Source of the DNA: Flavobacteriaceae bacterium UBA6231
GTDB lineage: Bacteria > Bacteroidota > Bacteroidia > Flavobacteriales > Flavobacteriaceae
DNA: 32,738 bases
Assembly: GCA_002441545.1 (NCBI GenBank)
Contig: DJWL01000065.1
Coordinates: 251-32,988 of the forward strand
Direction: 5' to 3'
The notes below the pieces were generated by a model, which made no database searches, had not been told where the DNA came from, and worked only from the letters and a program-made list of their open reading frames with translations. Shown here one piece after another: positions 22,829 to 31,433 of this stretch. Made by a program: the position numbers and the translations under genes. Numbering within the stretch: the stretch's first letter is position 1; each line of letters starts with the position of its first letter.

Positions 22829-23137
22829 TTACATTAACGAGCAATCTACCACATCAGAAATGATATGAATTACTAAACCTAAAGCGACTAAACGGGTTTT
22901 TTTAGGAAATAGAAGAACGATATATAACCCAATGGCATAATAGGAGTGTAATGGATGAAAATTAATGCTGCATCTATTGGGGTTAAAAATAGGGTTAGCT
23001 AGGAGATGATCTACATCAATCCACAAACCAGATAGCATAATTAAAAAAGCTTGAATCCACATTTTTCTATAAGCTGCTAATGCAACCAATAACGGTATGA
23101 ATACATGACACCCATAATGAATATACGTTTGAAGCAT
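22829..23137 (-). CDS. DUF6122 family membrane protein
   Basis: A 102-residue protein with about four hydrophobic segments and conserved polar residues within them: HYGCHVFIPLL near the start, LWIDVDHLLANPIF (about residues 37-50), NFHPLHSYYAIGLY (about 58-71) and VIHIISDVVDC at the end. The Asp/His pattern (DVDH, FHPLH, HxxxD) resembles small YdjM-like membrane-bound putative metal-dependent hydrolases, and I recall the family as DUF6122. Activity is unproven. The ATG overlaps the wbqC stop by one base, so it is translated with wbqC as the last gene of the long minus-strand unit. Confidence 0.75.
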   Translation of the reverse strand: MLQTYIHYGCHVFIPLLVALAAYRKMWIQAFLIMLSGLWIDVDHLLANPIFNPNRCSINFHPLHSYYAIGLYIVLLFPKKTRLVALGLVIHIISDVVDCSLM

Positions 23138-23757
23138 TAGGGAGTTTTTATAGTTTGTGATTCTAAATAATTAAGGGCATTAGGGCCTTCGTTAAACAAC
23201 AAATCTAAAATGCTTAAGTTATTTAAAAAGCCATGTTTTGTATCAAAAACCTGAGTATAAGGTTCAAATAAAGGTTCTTCAGTTTTTGCATTGACTAAAA
23301 ACCTGAAGTCAATTTTGTCTTCAACATTTTTTTGATAATTCTCTGCTTTTAAATAATCAATTTCTAGTTGCAAACAATCGCAAATTGTTTCAAAACATTT
23401 TAAATTAAAATCTAAAATAAAGTTGGTTTTCGTTTTAAATAAAGGTTGAAGTTCATCTTCATAATATTCAAAAAAAGGAGATGTTCTGTATGCTGATAAT
23501 AATGATTTCCAATGTAAATCTTGCCAATTGGTTTCTTGTGAAATTTTTACATCACGGTATTTTTGACGATTTTTTTGTGTGTGAATCACAGGAATATTCA
23601 ACAATAATTTTCCGTTTGCAGCATAAATGTAAGTTCTATTTCTATAAGTTTGCTTTAAGAAATTATCATCAGTCTCAAACGTTACACTTTCAGCTTTTGC
23701 AATAGCTACAAAATGTGCAATGTTTGGAAAGTATGTGGGATGTATTAAAATGTTCAT
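23137..23757 (-). CDS. WbqC family protein
   Basis: A 206-residue cytoplasmic protein of the WbqC-like family. The start (MNILIHPTYFPNIAHFVAIA) and the internal YRNRTYIYAANGKLLLNIPV, KYRDVKISQETNWQDLHWKS and SPFFEYYEDEL segments follow the family pattern. WbqC was named from O-antigen gene clusters and its biochemical role is unknown; in Bacteroidota a copy often lies beside lepB, as here. The ATG follows lepB by 58 bases, and the gap is filled by two interlocked inverted repeats that end at the start codon (separate entry). The stop overlaps the DUF6122 start. Confidence 0.88.
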   Translation of the reverse strand: MNILIHPTYFPNIAHFVAIAKAESVTFETDDNFLKQTYRNRTYIYAANGKLLLNIPVIHTQKNRQKYRDVKISQETNWQDLHWKSLLSAYRTSPFFEYYEDELQPLFKTKTNFILDFNLKCFETICDCLQLEIDYLKAENYQKNVEDKIDFRFLVNAKTEEPLFEPYTQVFDTKHGFLNNLSILDLLFNEGPNALNYLESQTIKTP

Positions 23758-23806
23758 GTGTTTAGTTGTTTGTTGTTAAGTTGCAAGCCACTAAACACCT
23801 TAACAA
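23758..23806 (-). promoter_or_regulatory. Interlocked inverted repeats in the wbqC leader (possible RNA switch or pseudoknot)
   Basis: In mRNA sense (minus strand) the order is: UUGUUAAG (23806-23799), GUGUUUAGU (23798-23790), nine bases, CUUAACAA (23780-23773), six bases, ACUAAACAC (23766-23758), then the wbqC AUG. The first and third elements are perfect complements (8 bp), as are the second and fourth (9 bp). The two stems interleave, which is the order of an H-type pseudoknot, although no base separates the first two arms, so they may instead be competing hairpins. Either form would hide the A/C-rich leader next to the start codon. Confidence 0.5.
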
Positions 23807-23815
23807 ATACACAAA

Positions 23816-25366
23816 TTAACTGTTAGCTCTTTTGCGTCTTCTCCATTTGTTAACACCTGTCCAACCTAAAACAACTACTAAAAAAGGAATAAGGTATGAA
23901 ACTGGCTGACCACTTCCTCCAACGGTTGTAAACAATCTGTTCCAACGTATTTTATCAAATCCTTTGCCATTGGTATTCCAACTCATCCAAACAAATACAG
24001 GTTTACCAACAACGTGATCAAAAGGCACAAATCCCCATGCTCTTGCATCTTGTGAGTTATGACGGTTGTCACCCATCATCCAATAATAATCCTGTTTAAA
24101 AGTATAAGTGGTTGCAACTTTGCCATTTATTAAAATCTGGTTTCCTTGAATCTCTAAAGTATTACCTTCATATGCAGTAAGAACTCGTTTATAAAGCGGT
24201 AAAACATTCAAATTAATATCAATGGTTTTTCCCGCTTGAGGAATGTAAAGTGGTCCAAAAAAATCATTATTCCAATTGTAGTCTGGATTTTGAGGAAAAA
24301 TATTTGAATCACGTTTTCCTTTCTCTTCTTTTAAAGGGGTGATGCTTTTTACATTTGGATGATTTTTGAATTTACTCAAATCTTCATCTGTAATAGCAGG
24401 AAAATAACTAACCGATCTATCTTGATTGTATTGAGGAAAATCAGTAATATTATACCTGCTTGCTAATTGATAGTTGTTAAATGCACCGCCATTAGTTTCA
24501 ATCATATATGAAAACTGAAGTTTTGCGCGTTCAGGTAATACATTTTGTTTTCCGTTAATATAAACATAGCCATCTCTTACTTCTAACGAATCTCCAGGAA
24601 GTCCAACACAACGCTTTACATAATTGGTTTTTTTGTCAATAGGCTTGTAGTAAAATTTATCTGTATGTCTCATATCCAGCATAGTATCAACAGGCCAGTT
24701 AAAAACAACGATATCATTATGCTTAATTTTTTGAAAACCAGGAATTCTCAAATAAGGTAATTCATATTTAGATGCGTATGATTTTATTTTTAACCCTGGA
24801 ATAGTATCATGAACCATTGGTGCTGCAATAGTTGTCATAGGTACTCTAGCGCCATAATGAAATTTACTTACAAACAAGAAATCCCCAACTAATAAAGTTT
24901 TTTCTAAGGAAGATGTTGGAATTGTAAATGGTTGAATAAAATAAGTATGAACAATTGTAGCAGCAACAATGGCAAATAAGATGGAGCTAACCCAATCACC
25001 TAAACCTGTTCTTGGATGTAAACTTCTGCCTTCAACATATTTTACATCAGCTACATAGTTTAAATAAAAATTATAAAAACCTAAAGTAGCAACTGCTAAA
25101 AAGGTATCAACATTGGAGTTTTTACCAAAACTTCTCGCTGTTTCTACCCAAACCACAGCGAACATGATGAGATTAACAATAGGAAGAAATAATAAAATAG
25201 TCCACCACCAAGGTCTGTTTATAATTTTCATTAAAATAACTGCATTGTAAACTGGAATAAATGCTTCCCATGCTTGTTTACCAGCTTTTATATATAATTT
25301 CCATGTACCTAAACCATGAATTAATTGAATTACTAAGAAAAATATAAACCATTGCATTAATGTCAT
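23816..25366 (-). CDS. lepB: Signal peptidase I
   Basis: A 516-residue inner-membrane peptidase that removes signal peptides from exported proteins. An N-terminal extension with several hydrophobic segments (residues 1-110, DUF5684-like) precedes the anchor helix (about 125-145). Catalytic serine Ser153 lies in PTSSLEKTLLVGD; the usual motif has Met after the serine. The catalytic lysine Lys251 lies in NYVKRCVGLPGDSLEVRDG, and the C-terminal box is MMGDNRHNSQDARAWGFVP. Between them is a long insertion of more than 100 residues, which makes the protein about 200 residues longer than E. coli LepB; this form is usual in the phylum. It lies 60 bases after dapB and 58 before wbqC in the same unit. 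Confidence 0.95.
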   Translation of the reverse strand: MTLMQWFIFFLVIQLIHGLGTWKLYIKAGKQAWEAFIPVYNAVILMKIINRPWWWTILLFLPIVNLIMFAVVWVETARSFGKNSNVDTFLAVATLGFYNFYLNYVADVKYVEGRSLHPRTGLGDWVSSILFAIVAATIVHTYFIQPFTIPTSSLEKTLLVGDFLFVSKFHYGARVPMTTIAAPMVHDTIPGLKIKSYASKYELPYLRIPGFQKIKHNDIVVFNWPVDTMLDMRHTDKFYYKPIDKKTNYVKRCVGLPGDSLEVRDGYVYINGKQNVLPERAKLQFSYMIETNGGAFNNYQLASRYNITDFPQYNQDRSVSYFPAITDEDLSKFKNHPNVKSITPLKEEKGKRDSNIFPQNPDYNWNNDFFGPLYIPQAGKTIDINLNVLPLYKRVLTAYEGNTLEIQGNQILINGKVATTYTFKQDYYWMMGDNRHNSQDARAWGFVPFDHVVGKPVFVWMSWNTNGKGFDKIRWNRLFTTVGGSGQPVSYLIPFLVVVLGWTGVNKWRRRKRANS

Positions 25367-25426
25367 AATTATAAATTTTTATTGTTAGTGGTTACAAATT
25401 TTTAAATGTTACTTGATTTAAAAATC

Positions 25427-26131
25427 TTAACCAATATTTAACACATCATTCATTGTGAAAACTCCTGTTCTTCCTTCAATCCATTCTGCCGCAATAACAG
25501 CACCTAGAGCAAAACCTTGTCTGTTATGAGCCATATGTTCTATAGTGATAGTGTCAACATCACTTTTGTAGGTAATGGTGTGCGTGCCGGGAACATCTTC
25601 AATACGTTTTGCAGTAATTGGAATTGTTTTTTCTTTATTTTCGTCAAGCTTCCAACTTTCATAACCAGAATGTTCAGCAATAATACCATTTGCTAATGAA
25701 ATTGCTGTTCCACTTGGAGCATCTAATTTTTGAGTATGATGAATTTCTTCTAAACTTACATTGTATTGTTTAAGGTTACTCATCATTTTAGCTAAATTTT
25801 TATTGAGTTCAAAAAAGATATTAACCCCTAAACTAAAATTGGAAGCATAAATAAATGCGCTTTGTTTTTCATTGCAAAGAGCAACAGCTTTATCATAATC
25901 TTGCAACCAACCTGTTGTTCCAGAAATGACTGGTACTTTATGATTTATACAATTTGAAATATTATTAAATGCAACTGTTGGAATGCTGAAATCTATAGCA
26001 ACATCTGCTTTGGTTATATCATAGTCATAATCTTCTTTGTCAACAGTAAGAACAATTGTATGTCCTCGTTGAATAGCTATTTGTTCAATGGTCTTTCCCA
26101 TTCTTCCGTAACCAAGTAAAGCTATTTTCAT
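25427..26131 (-). CDS. dapB: 4-hydroxy-tetrahydrodipicolinate reductase
   Basis: A 234-residue NAD(P)H-dependent reductase of the lysine/diaminopimelate pathway. GYGRMGKTIEQIA (residues 7-19) is the nucleotide-binding motif, followed by DFSIPTVAF, ISGTTGW (about 69-75), ASNFSLGVN (about 93-101), the catalytic segment EEIHHTQKLDAPSGTA with the paired histidines and the Lys, and the C-terminal FALGAVIAAEWI. It is slightly shorter than the E. coli enzyme, as is normal for Bacteroidota. It lies 11 bases after the DUF5683 gene, within the parA-to-DUF6122 unit, and supplies a peptidoglycan precursor step. Confidence 0.96.
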   Translation of the reverse strand: MKIALLGYGRMGKTIEQIAIQRGHTIVLTVDKEDYDYDITKADVAIDFSIPTVAFNNISNCINHKVPVISGTTGWLQDYDKAVALCNEKQSAFIYASNFSLGVNIFFELNKNLAKMMSNLKQYNVSLEEIHHTQKLDAPSGTAISLANGIIAEHSGYESWKLDENKEKTIPITAKRIEDVPGTHTITYKSDVDTITIEHMAHNRQGFALGAVIAAEWIEGRTGVFTMNDVLNIG

Positions 26132-26142
26132 TGTTTGAAATA

Positions 26143-26721
26143 TTAAAATTTTAAATTTAAAGTTAGGCCAACATCACTTTTCGCATCTAATTCATTTACT
26201 TTAAAATGTGGAAATAAAGTTAAATTTTCATTGACATTATATTGTAAAAGATGCGCATCCACATTAGCATCAATAATATTAAGCGCATAAATTCCAATGG
26301 TAACTAAAAGAGAAACTTCTTTGTTTTTTCTGTAAAATTTTTGTGCTCTTTGTAATCCGTCTAAAGTAATTCTATTATAAAATTCATCATCTTCAAAGCC
26401 GGCTAACCTACTTTTGTAGGCATCTCTATATCTTTTATATTCTTTATTGTTTGTAGTATAAAAATAAATTCCAGTTCCCAAAGCCCCATAAACAATAGGT
26501 ATTTTCCAGTATTTTTTATTATAAGCTTGCCCTAGGCCAGGTAGTACAGCTGAATAAAATGCTGCTTTTGCTGGGGATAATGGGTTAATAGGCTCTTGAA
26601 TTTTAGTAACATTTTCAACAGTTAATGTATCTCTTGTTTTTTTATTCTTTTTGTCTTGCCCAAATAATGATACACATAACAAAAGGAAGAATACATTGAC
26701 TATTAAGAATTTATTTAGCAC
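26143..26721 (-). CDS. DUF5683 domain protein
   Basis: A 192-residue exported protein with a signal peptide (about residues 1-22, ending near SLFGQ). The conserved core is LSPAKAAFYSAVLPGLGQAYNKKYWKIPIVYGALGTGIYFY (about 47-87), then YKRYRDAYKSRL and a C-terminal hydrophobic helix with NIIDANVDAHLL, the DUF5683 pattern of Bacteroidota. Function is unknown; the membrane-linked profile suggests an envelope role. The start is GTG at 26721-26719: no in-frame ATG precedes the domain and the signal peptide needs this start. It overlaps the end of parB by 11 bases, so translation is likely coupled. Confidence 0.85.
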   Translation of the reverse strand: MLNKFLIVNVFFLLLCVSLFGQDKKNKKTRDTLTVENVTKIQEPINPLSPAKAAFYSAVLPGLGQAYNKKYWKIPIVYGALGTGIYFYTTNNKEYKRYRDAYKSRLAGFEDDEFYNRITLDGLQRAQKFYRKNKEVSLLVTIGIYALNIIDANVDAHLLQYNVNENLTLFPHFKVNELDAKSDVGLTLNLKF

Positions 26722-27622
26722 GTTCCACTAATTTTTTAAGGCGATTAAAATCTTCTTCTGAATGAAAAGGAATCGTAATTTTTCCTTTTCCGTTTTTAGA
26801 AACTTTAACGTCAATTTTGTGCCCAAAGTATTCAGAAAATTCTTTTATACCGTTTTTGATGAAATCTGGAACTTCGGAACCTTTTTCAACTTTAGGAGAC
26901 TCTTTAGTATTTTCAGAATTATTATAGTTTCTTACCAAATCTTCAGTTTCTCTTACTGAAAGTTTATTTGATAAAATACTTTCATAGATATCAAGTTGAA
27001 CAGTTTGGTCTTCAATAGTAATGATAGCACGACCATGCCCCATGGAAATAAATCCATCACGCATTCCGGTTTGAATGATTGGATCGAGTTTTAATAAACG
27101 TAAATAGTTTGCTATAGTTGAACGTTTTTTACCTACTCGGTCACTCATTTGTTCTTGAGTAAGGTTAATTTCATCAATTAATCGTTGATAAGAAAGTGCA
27201 ATTTCAATAGGATCTAAATCTTGTCGTTGAATATTTTCAACTAAAGCCATTTCTAATGATTCCTGATCATTAGCTATCCTTATATAAGAAGGAATAGTTT
27301 CTAAGCCAATAAGTTTTGAAGCTCTAAAACGTCGTTCCCCAGAAACTAACTGATAGCTATTAAACCCTAATTTTCTAACAGTAATTGGCTGAATAACACC
27401 CAATTCTTTTATTGAAGAAGCTAACTCGCGAAGCGTTTCTTCATTAAAATTGGTTCTTGGTTGAAAAGGGTTTACATCTATAGAATCAATATCTAGCTCA
27501 ACAATATTGCCAATCACTTTATCTGCATTCTTGTCCTGAACAGATTGAATATCGTTACTTGGGTCTTTTAAAAGTGCAGATAAGCCTCTTCCTAAAGCCT
27601 GTTTTTTGGTTGCTTTAGCCAT
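26711..27622 (-). CDS. parB: Chromosome-partitioning protein ParB
   Basis: A 303-residue centromere-binding CTPase. It starts MAKATKKQALGRGLSALL, the usual ParB opening with the ParA-interacting segment. The ParB/Srx domain has ELDIDSIDVNPFQPRTNF (about residues 43-60), GVIQPITVRKL and the CTP-binding GERRFRASKL (about 95-104), followed by ENIQRQDLDPIE and the helix-turn-helix LTQEQMSDRVGKKRSTIANY. The C-terminal dimerisation part is after about 245. The gene follows parA after three bases. I looked for a parS-like palindrome (core CACGTG) in the window and saw none. Confidence 0.96.
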   Translation of the reverse strand: MAKATKKQALGRGLSALLKDPSNDIQSVQDKNADKVIGNIVELDIDSIDVNPFQPRTNFNEETLRELASSIKELGVIQPITVRKLGFNSYQLVSGERRFRASKLIGLETIPSYIRIANDQESLEMALVENIQRQDLDPIEIALSYQRLIDEINLTQEQMSDRVGKKRSTIANYLRLLKLDPIIQTGMRDGFISMGHGRAIITIEDQTVQLDIYESILSNKLSVRETEDLVRNYNNSENTKESPKVEKGSEVPDFIKNGIKEFSEYFGHKIDVKVSKNGKGKITIPFHSEEDFNRLKKLVERAK

Positions 27623-27625
27623 GTT

Positions 27626-28390
27626 TTAAGAGTTTTTATTGATAATTTCTTTTGCCAAACTTAAGTAATTTGTTGCACCTTTACTACTAGCGTCGTATTT
27701 AATTATATTCTCACCATAACTAGGAGCTTCACTTAAGCGCACATTTCGTTGAATAATGGTTTGGAAAACCATATTATTAAAATGTTTTTGAACTTCTTCT
27801 ACCACTTGATTTGACAGTCTTAATCTGGCATCATACATCGTTAAAAGCAAGCCTTCAATATCTAATTCAGGATTATGTATTTTTTGAACACTTTTTATGG
27901 TATTTAAAAGTTTACCTAAGCCTTCTAAGGCAAAATATTCACATTGTATAGGTATAATGACTGCATCAGCAGCAGTCAATGCATTTAAAGTAAGTAATCC
28001 TAGTGAAGGAGCACAATCAATTAAAATATAGTCATATTCATTTTTAATTTCTGCTAAAGCTTTTTTAAGCATGTATTCTCTTTCATCCTTATCAACAAGC
28101 TCTATTTCAATAGCAACAAGGTCAATATGCGAAGGAATAATGTCTAAATTTGGCGTATCTGTTGATATTACAGCTTCTTTGGCAGAATTTGAATGTTCCA
28201 AAAGCTGGTAGGTTCCAATTTCAACAGTCTCAACATTAATTCCTAATCCAGATGTTGCATTTGCTTGAGGGTCAGCATCTATAAGTAACACTTTTTTTTC
28301 AAGAACTCCTAGCGAAGCTGCTAAATTGATAGACGTTGTTGTTTTTCCTACACCGCCTTTTTGGTTAGCAATTGCAATGATTTTACCCAT
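27626..28390 (-). CDS. parA: Chromosome-partitioning ATPase ParA
   Basis: A 254-residue Walker-type ATPase of the ParA/Soj family, which with ParB segregates the chromosome origin. The deviant Walker A motif is KGGVGKT (residues 11-17), Walker A' is LLIDADPQANATSGLG (about 35-50), and Walker B is DYILIDCAPSLGLLT. The absence of an N-terminal DNA-binding domain marks it as the chromosomal type. It is the first gene of the minus-strand unit parA-parB-DUF5683-dapB-lepB-wbqC-DUF6122 and is divergent from the M16 peptidase gene over 215 AT-rich bases, in which I found no convincing full promoter on either strand. Confidence 0.97.
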   Translation of the reverse strand: MGKIIAIANQKGGVGKTTTSINLAASLGVLEKKVLLIDADPQANATSGLGINVETVEIGTYQLLEHSNSAKEAVISTDTPNLDIIPSHIDLVAIEIELVDKDEREYMLKKALAEIKNEYDYILIDCAPSLGLLTLNALTAADAVIIPIQCEYFALEGLGKLLNTIKSVQKIHNPELDIEGLLLTMYDARLRLSNQVVEEVQKHFNNMVFQTIIQRNVRLSEAPSYGENIIKYDASSKGATNYLSLAKEIINKNS

Positions 28391-28605
28391 TAATGATTTG
28401 GTTTTATAAACGGTAAAAATACAATTATTTATGAGGAATAAAAATCCATTTTGTTAACATTAATTCAGTTTTTTAATACTCTTTAAATAACAATAATGCT
28501 TATACGGTTTTTATATTCTTATTAGATTATGTAAGAATTTTCAATAATTAACAATTATTTAAGATTGTAAACTCTATATTTATAGATAAATTTAAAAATA
28601 ATCAA

Positions 28606-31373
28606 ATGAAAAGCATCAATCACTTTTTTAAAATTTCTTTGTCCATTTCTTTATTGTGTTTACTGTCTTTAACTACATCAGCTCAAATTAAAAAAACAGC
28701 TAGTGTTGAAGGTATAAACGAATATGTTTTAGACAATGGTTTAAAGGTATTATTATTTCAAGATAATTCTTCTCAAACCATTACTGTCAATATCACCTAT
28801 CAAGTAGGTTCTCGCCATGAGGGTTATGGTGAAAAAGGTATGGCTCATTTATTAGAACACATGGTATTTAAAGGCACTCCAAATCACCCAAACATTCCTG
28901 AAGAATTATCATCCCATGGGGCAAGGCCTAACGGTACAACATGGTATGACAGAACTAATTATTTTGAAACGGTAAATGCTACTGATGAAAATTTAGATTG
29001 GGCTTTAGATTTAGAATCAGACAGAATGGTTAATTCTTACATTGCAAAAAAAGATTTAGAATCAGAGTTTACTGTAGTTAGAAATGAATTTGAGATGGGC
29101 GAAAACTCGCCTTCTGGAGTTTTAATGGAAAAAGTAATCAGTAGTGCGTATTTATGGCATAATTATGGGAAATCTACCATAGGAAATCGATCAGATATTG
29201 AACGTGTTCCTATAGAAAATTTGCAAGCATTTTATAAAAAATATTATCGCCCAGATAATGCTGTGTTAATGATTACTGGAAAATTTGATCCGGATAAAAC
29301 ACTAGCTCTCGTTCAAAAAAAGTTTGGGTCTATTAAAAATCCTGAAACTCCTATAAGAGATGTTCCAACAATTGAGCCTGCTCAAGATGGTGAAAAACGT
29401 GTAACTCTTAGTAGAGTTGGAGATTTGCAAATAGTATCTGTACTGTATCATACACCAGCAGGATCTCATGAAGATTATGCTGCACTTCAAGTTGCAGAAG
29501 AAATTCTTACTGATGAATCATCTGGAAGACTATATAAAGCTTTGGTTAATGAGAAAAAAGCTTCAGGTATATGGTCCTTTTCACCTTTCACAAAAGAACC
29601 ATCGTTTTTGTATATGAATGTAGATGTGCCATCAGACAAATCATTATCTGAAGCAGAATCTACAATTTTAAACCTTTTAGATAATTTATCAAGTAATCCT
29701 GTTACGGAAGAAGAGATAAACCGTGCAAAATCAAATATTTTAAAGCAATATGACCAGATTTCTAGAAATTCAGCTTATTTAGGAACTTATATGAGTGAAT
29801 TTATTGGAGCTGGAGATTGGAGATTATCTTTTATCCAACGTGATAGGATTGAAAAAATGACTGTTGATAAAGTAAACGCAGCTATTCAAAGATACTTAAT
29901 CAATACCAATAGAACTGTTGGAGAATTCATTCCTACCAAAACACCTATTCGTGTCGAGATAGAACATACTGAAGGATTGACAGATCTGGTTACCAACTAC
30001 AAAGGTAAAGAAGGTTTAGGAATGGGAGAAGCTTTTGATGTTTCCTATGATAACATTCAAAAAAGATTCGATACAGGAGTTCTTCAAAAGAAACCAATAG
30101 AATATGGATTTATTAAAAAAGATAATCGTGGAGAGACAGTTACGTTGTCTTTTGCAATAAGAAATGGAAAATTAGAAGACCTTATGAATAAAGGTTTAGT
30201 AGCTAGTTATACTGCAAGAATGTTGAATAAAGGCACTACAACAAAATCGCGACAAGATATTGAAGATAAATTAAGTGCTATAAAATCATCTGTATATTTT
30301 AGTGGCTCTAATGGACGTTTAACAGCTAATATAATAAGTACTAAAGAAAATTTAACTGAGGCTTTAAGTTTAATGACAGACATGATAAAAAATCCTGTTT
30401 TTGATGCTGAGGAATTAGAAAAAATGAAAACTCAGGCTTTGGCCTCAATTGAAGAGAACAAAACAGAACCTCAGTTTTTAGCATCCAGAAAAATCGGGTT
30501 AATCAATCAGAAATATCAAAAAGGGCATCCATTGTATAATATGACTATTGATGAAGAGGTTGACGCTATTAAAAATGTTTCAGTAGCCGATTTAAAAGAT
30601 TATCATAAGAATTTCTATGGAATTTCAAATAGTGCAACATTAACGGCTATTGGAAATATTGATGAACAAAGTTTAAAAGACTATTTTGATAAAGAATACA
30701 GTGATTATAACTCTAATTTGGCATTTTCTCCAGTTAAAGACGAATTTAGTGAAAATGTTCCTGCAAATGAGCAGATATTAACGCCAGATAAAAAGAATGC
30801 ATTTACATTAGGAACATTATCTTTTGAATGTAGCCAAGATGATGATGATTATGCTGCTTTACAAATAGCTGGTGAAATTTTAGGTGGAGGATTTTAAACT
30901 CCAGAATAGCCACTCGTTTGCGTCAACAAGAAGGTGTGAGCTATGGGGCAGGAGGTGCTGTGAGAGTTGATGATGATAAATCAAATAAAAATTCCAGAGC
31001 TTTTATTTATGCTATCTATGCTCCAGAAAATGCAGCTAAAGTTCAAACAGGTTTTAAAGAAGAAATAGCGCGTTTTATTGATGGTGGTATTACAGAAGAG
31101 GAATTAAAAAGTGCCGTTAATGGATGGGTTCAAGAACAGAATGTTTCTAGGGCAAAAGACAATGAACTTTTAAGACTGCTAAATAACAATATGTACTATG
31201 ACAGAGATATGATGTTTCAAAAAAGTATTGAAGATAAAGTTACTGCATTAACAGTACAAGATGTTAACGCAGCAATCAAAAAATATTTTAAAACTTTAGA
31301 TAATTGGACTGTTGTAAATGCAGGTGATTTTGAAAATTTTGAAATTAAAAATGGTGATAAAAAGGTAGATTAG
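28606..31373 (+). pseudogene. M16 (insulinase) family zinc peptidase, interrupted by a one-base frameshift
   Basis: A gene for an exported two-domain M16 peptidase of about 922 residues. The first 763 codons (to TAA at 30895-30897) begin with a signal peptide (cleavage near TSAQ, residues 24-27) and hold the inverted zinc motif HLLEH (81-85), the downstream acidic ligand region EFTVVRNEFEMGEN (about 153-166), and most of the inactive second domain. The remaining part continues in another frame: GGGF, stop, then NSRIATRLRQQEGVSYG, which is the conserved GGGFLNSRLxxRxR segment. Adding one T to the TTTT run at 30892-30895 restores one frame (GGA TTT TTA AAC). It is therefore a recent frameshift or a homopolymer sequencing error. 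The terminator at 31396 follows. Confidence 0.9.
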
Positions 31374-31395
31374 TATAAACCTTTTGAAAAAAAAT

Positions 31396-31432
31396 AAATC
31401 CAGTTAGATTATTTCTGACTGGATTTTTTCAT
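31396..31432. terminator. Bidirectional terminator between the M16 gene and the mutase gene
   Basis: AAATCCAGTTAG (31396-31407) pairs with CTGACTGGATTT (31415-31426), including one G-U pair, with a 7-base loop. T runs follow on the plus strand (TTTTTT) and also on the minus strand (from the A run at 31387-31394), so it can serve both convergent genes. Confidence 0.85.
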
Positions 31433-31433
31433 T

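Noticed and set aside
26711..28390. parS centromere sites near parAB.
   Set aside because: I looked for CACGTG-centred palindromes of the parS type and found none in the window; only a motif search of the whole genome would settle their location.
30893..30899. TTTAAAC, the slippery heptamer of coronavirus-type -1 frameshifting, lies at the M16 frameshift.
   Set aside because: The heptamer is phased for the downstream frame, not the upstream one. From the upstream frame (TTT then TAA) a one-base backward slip would have to re-pair on ATT, and no strong downstream hairpin is seen. A lost T is simpler.
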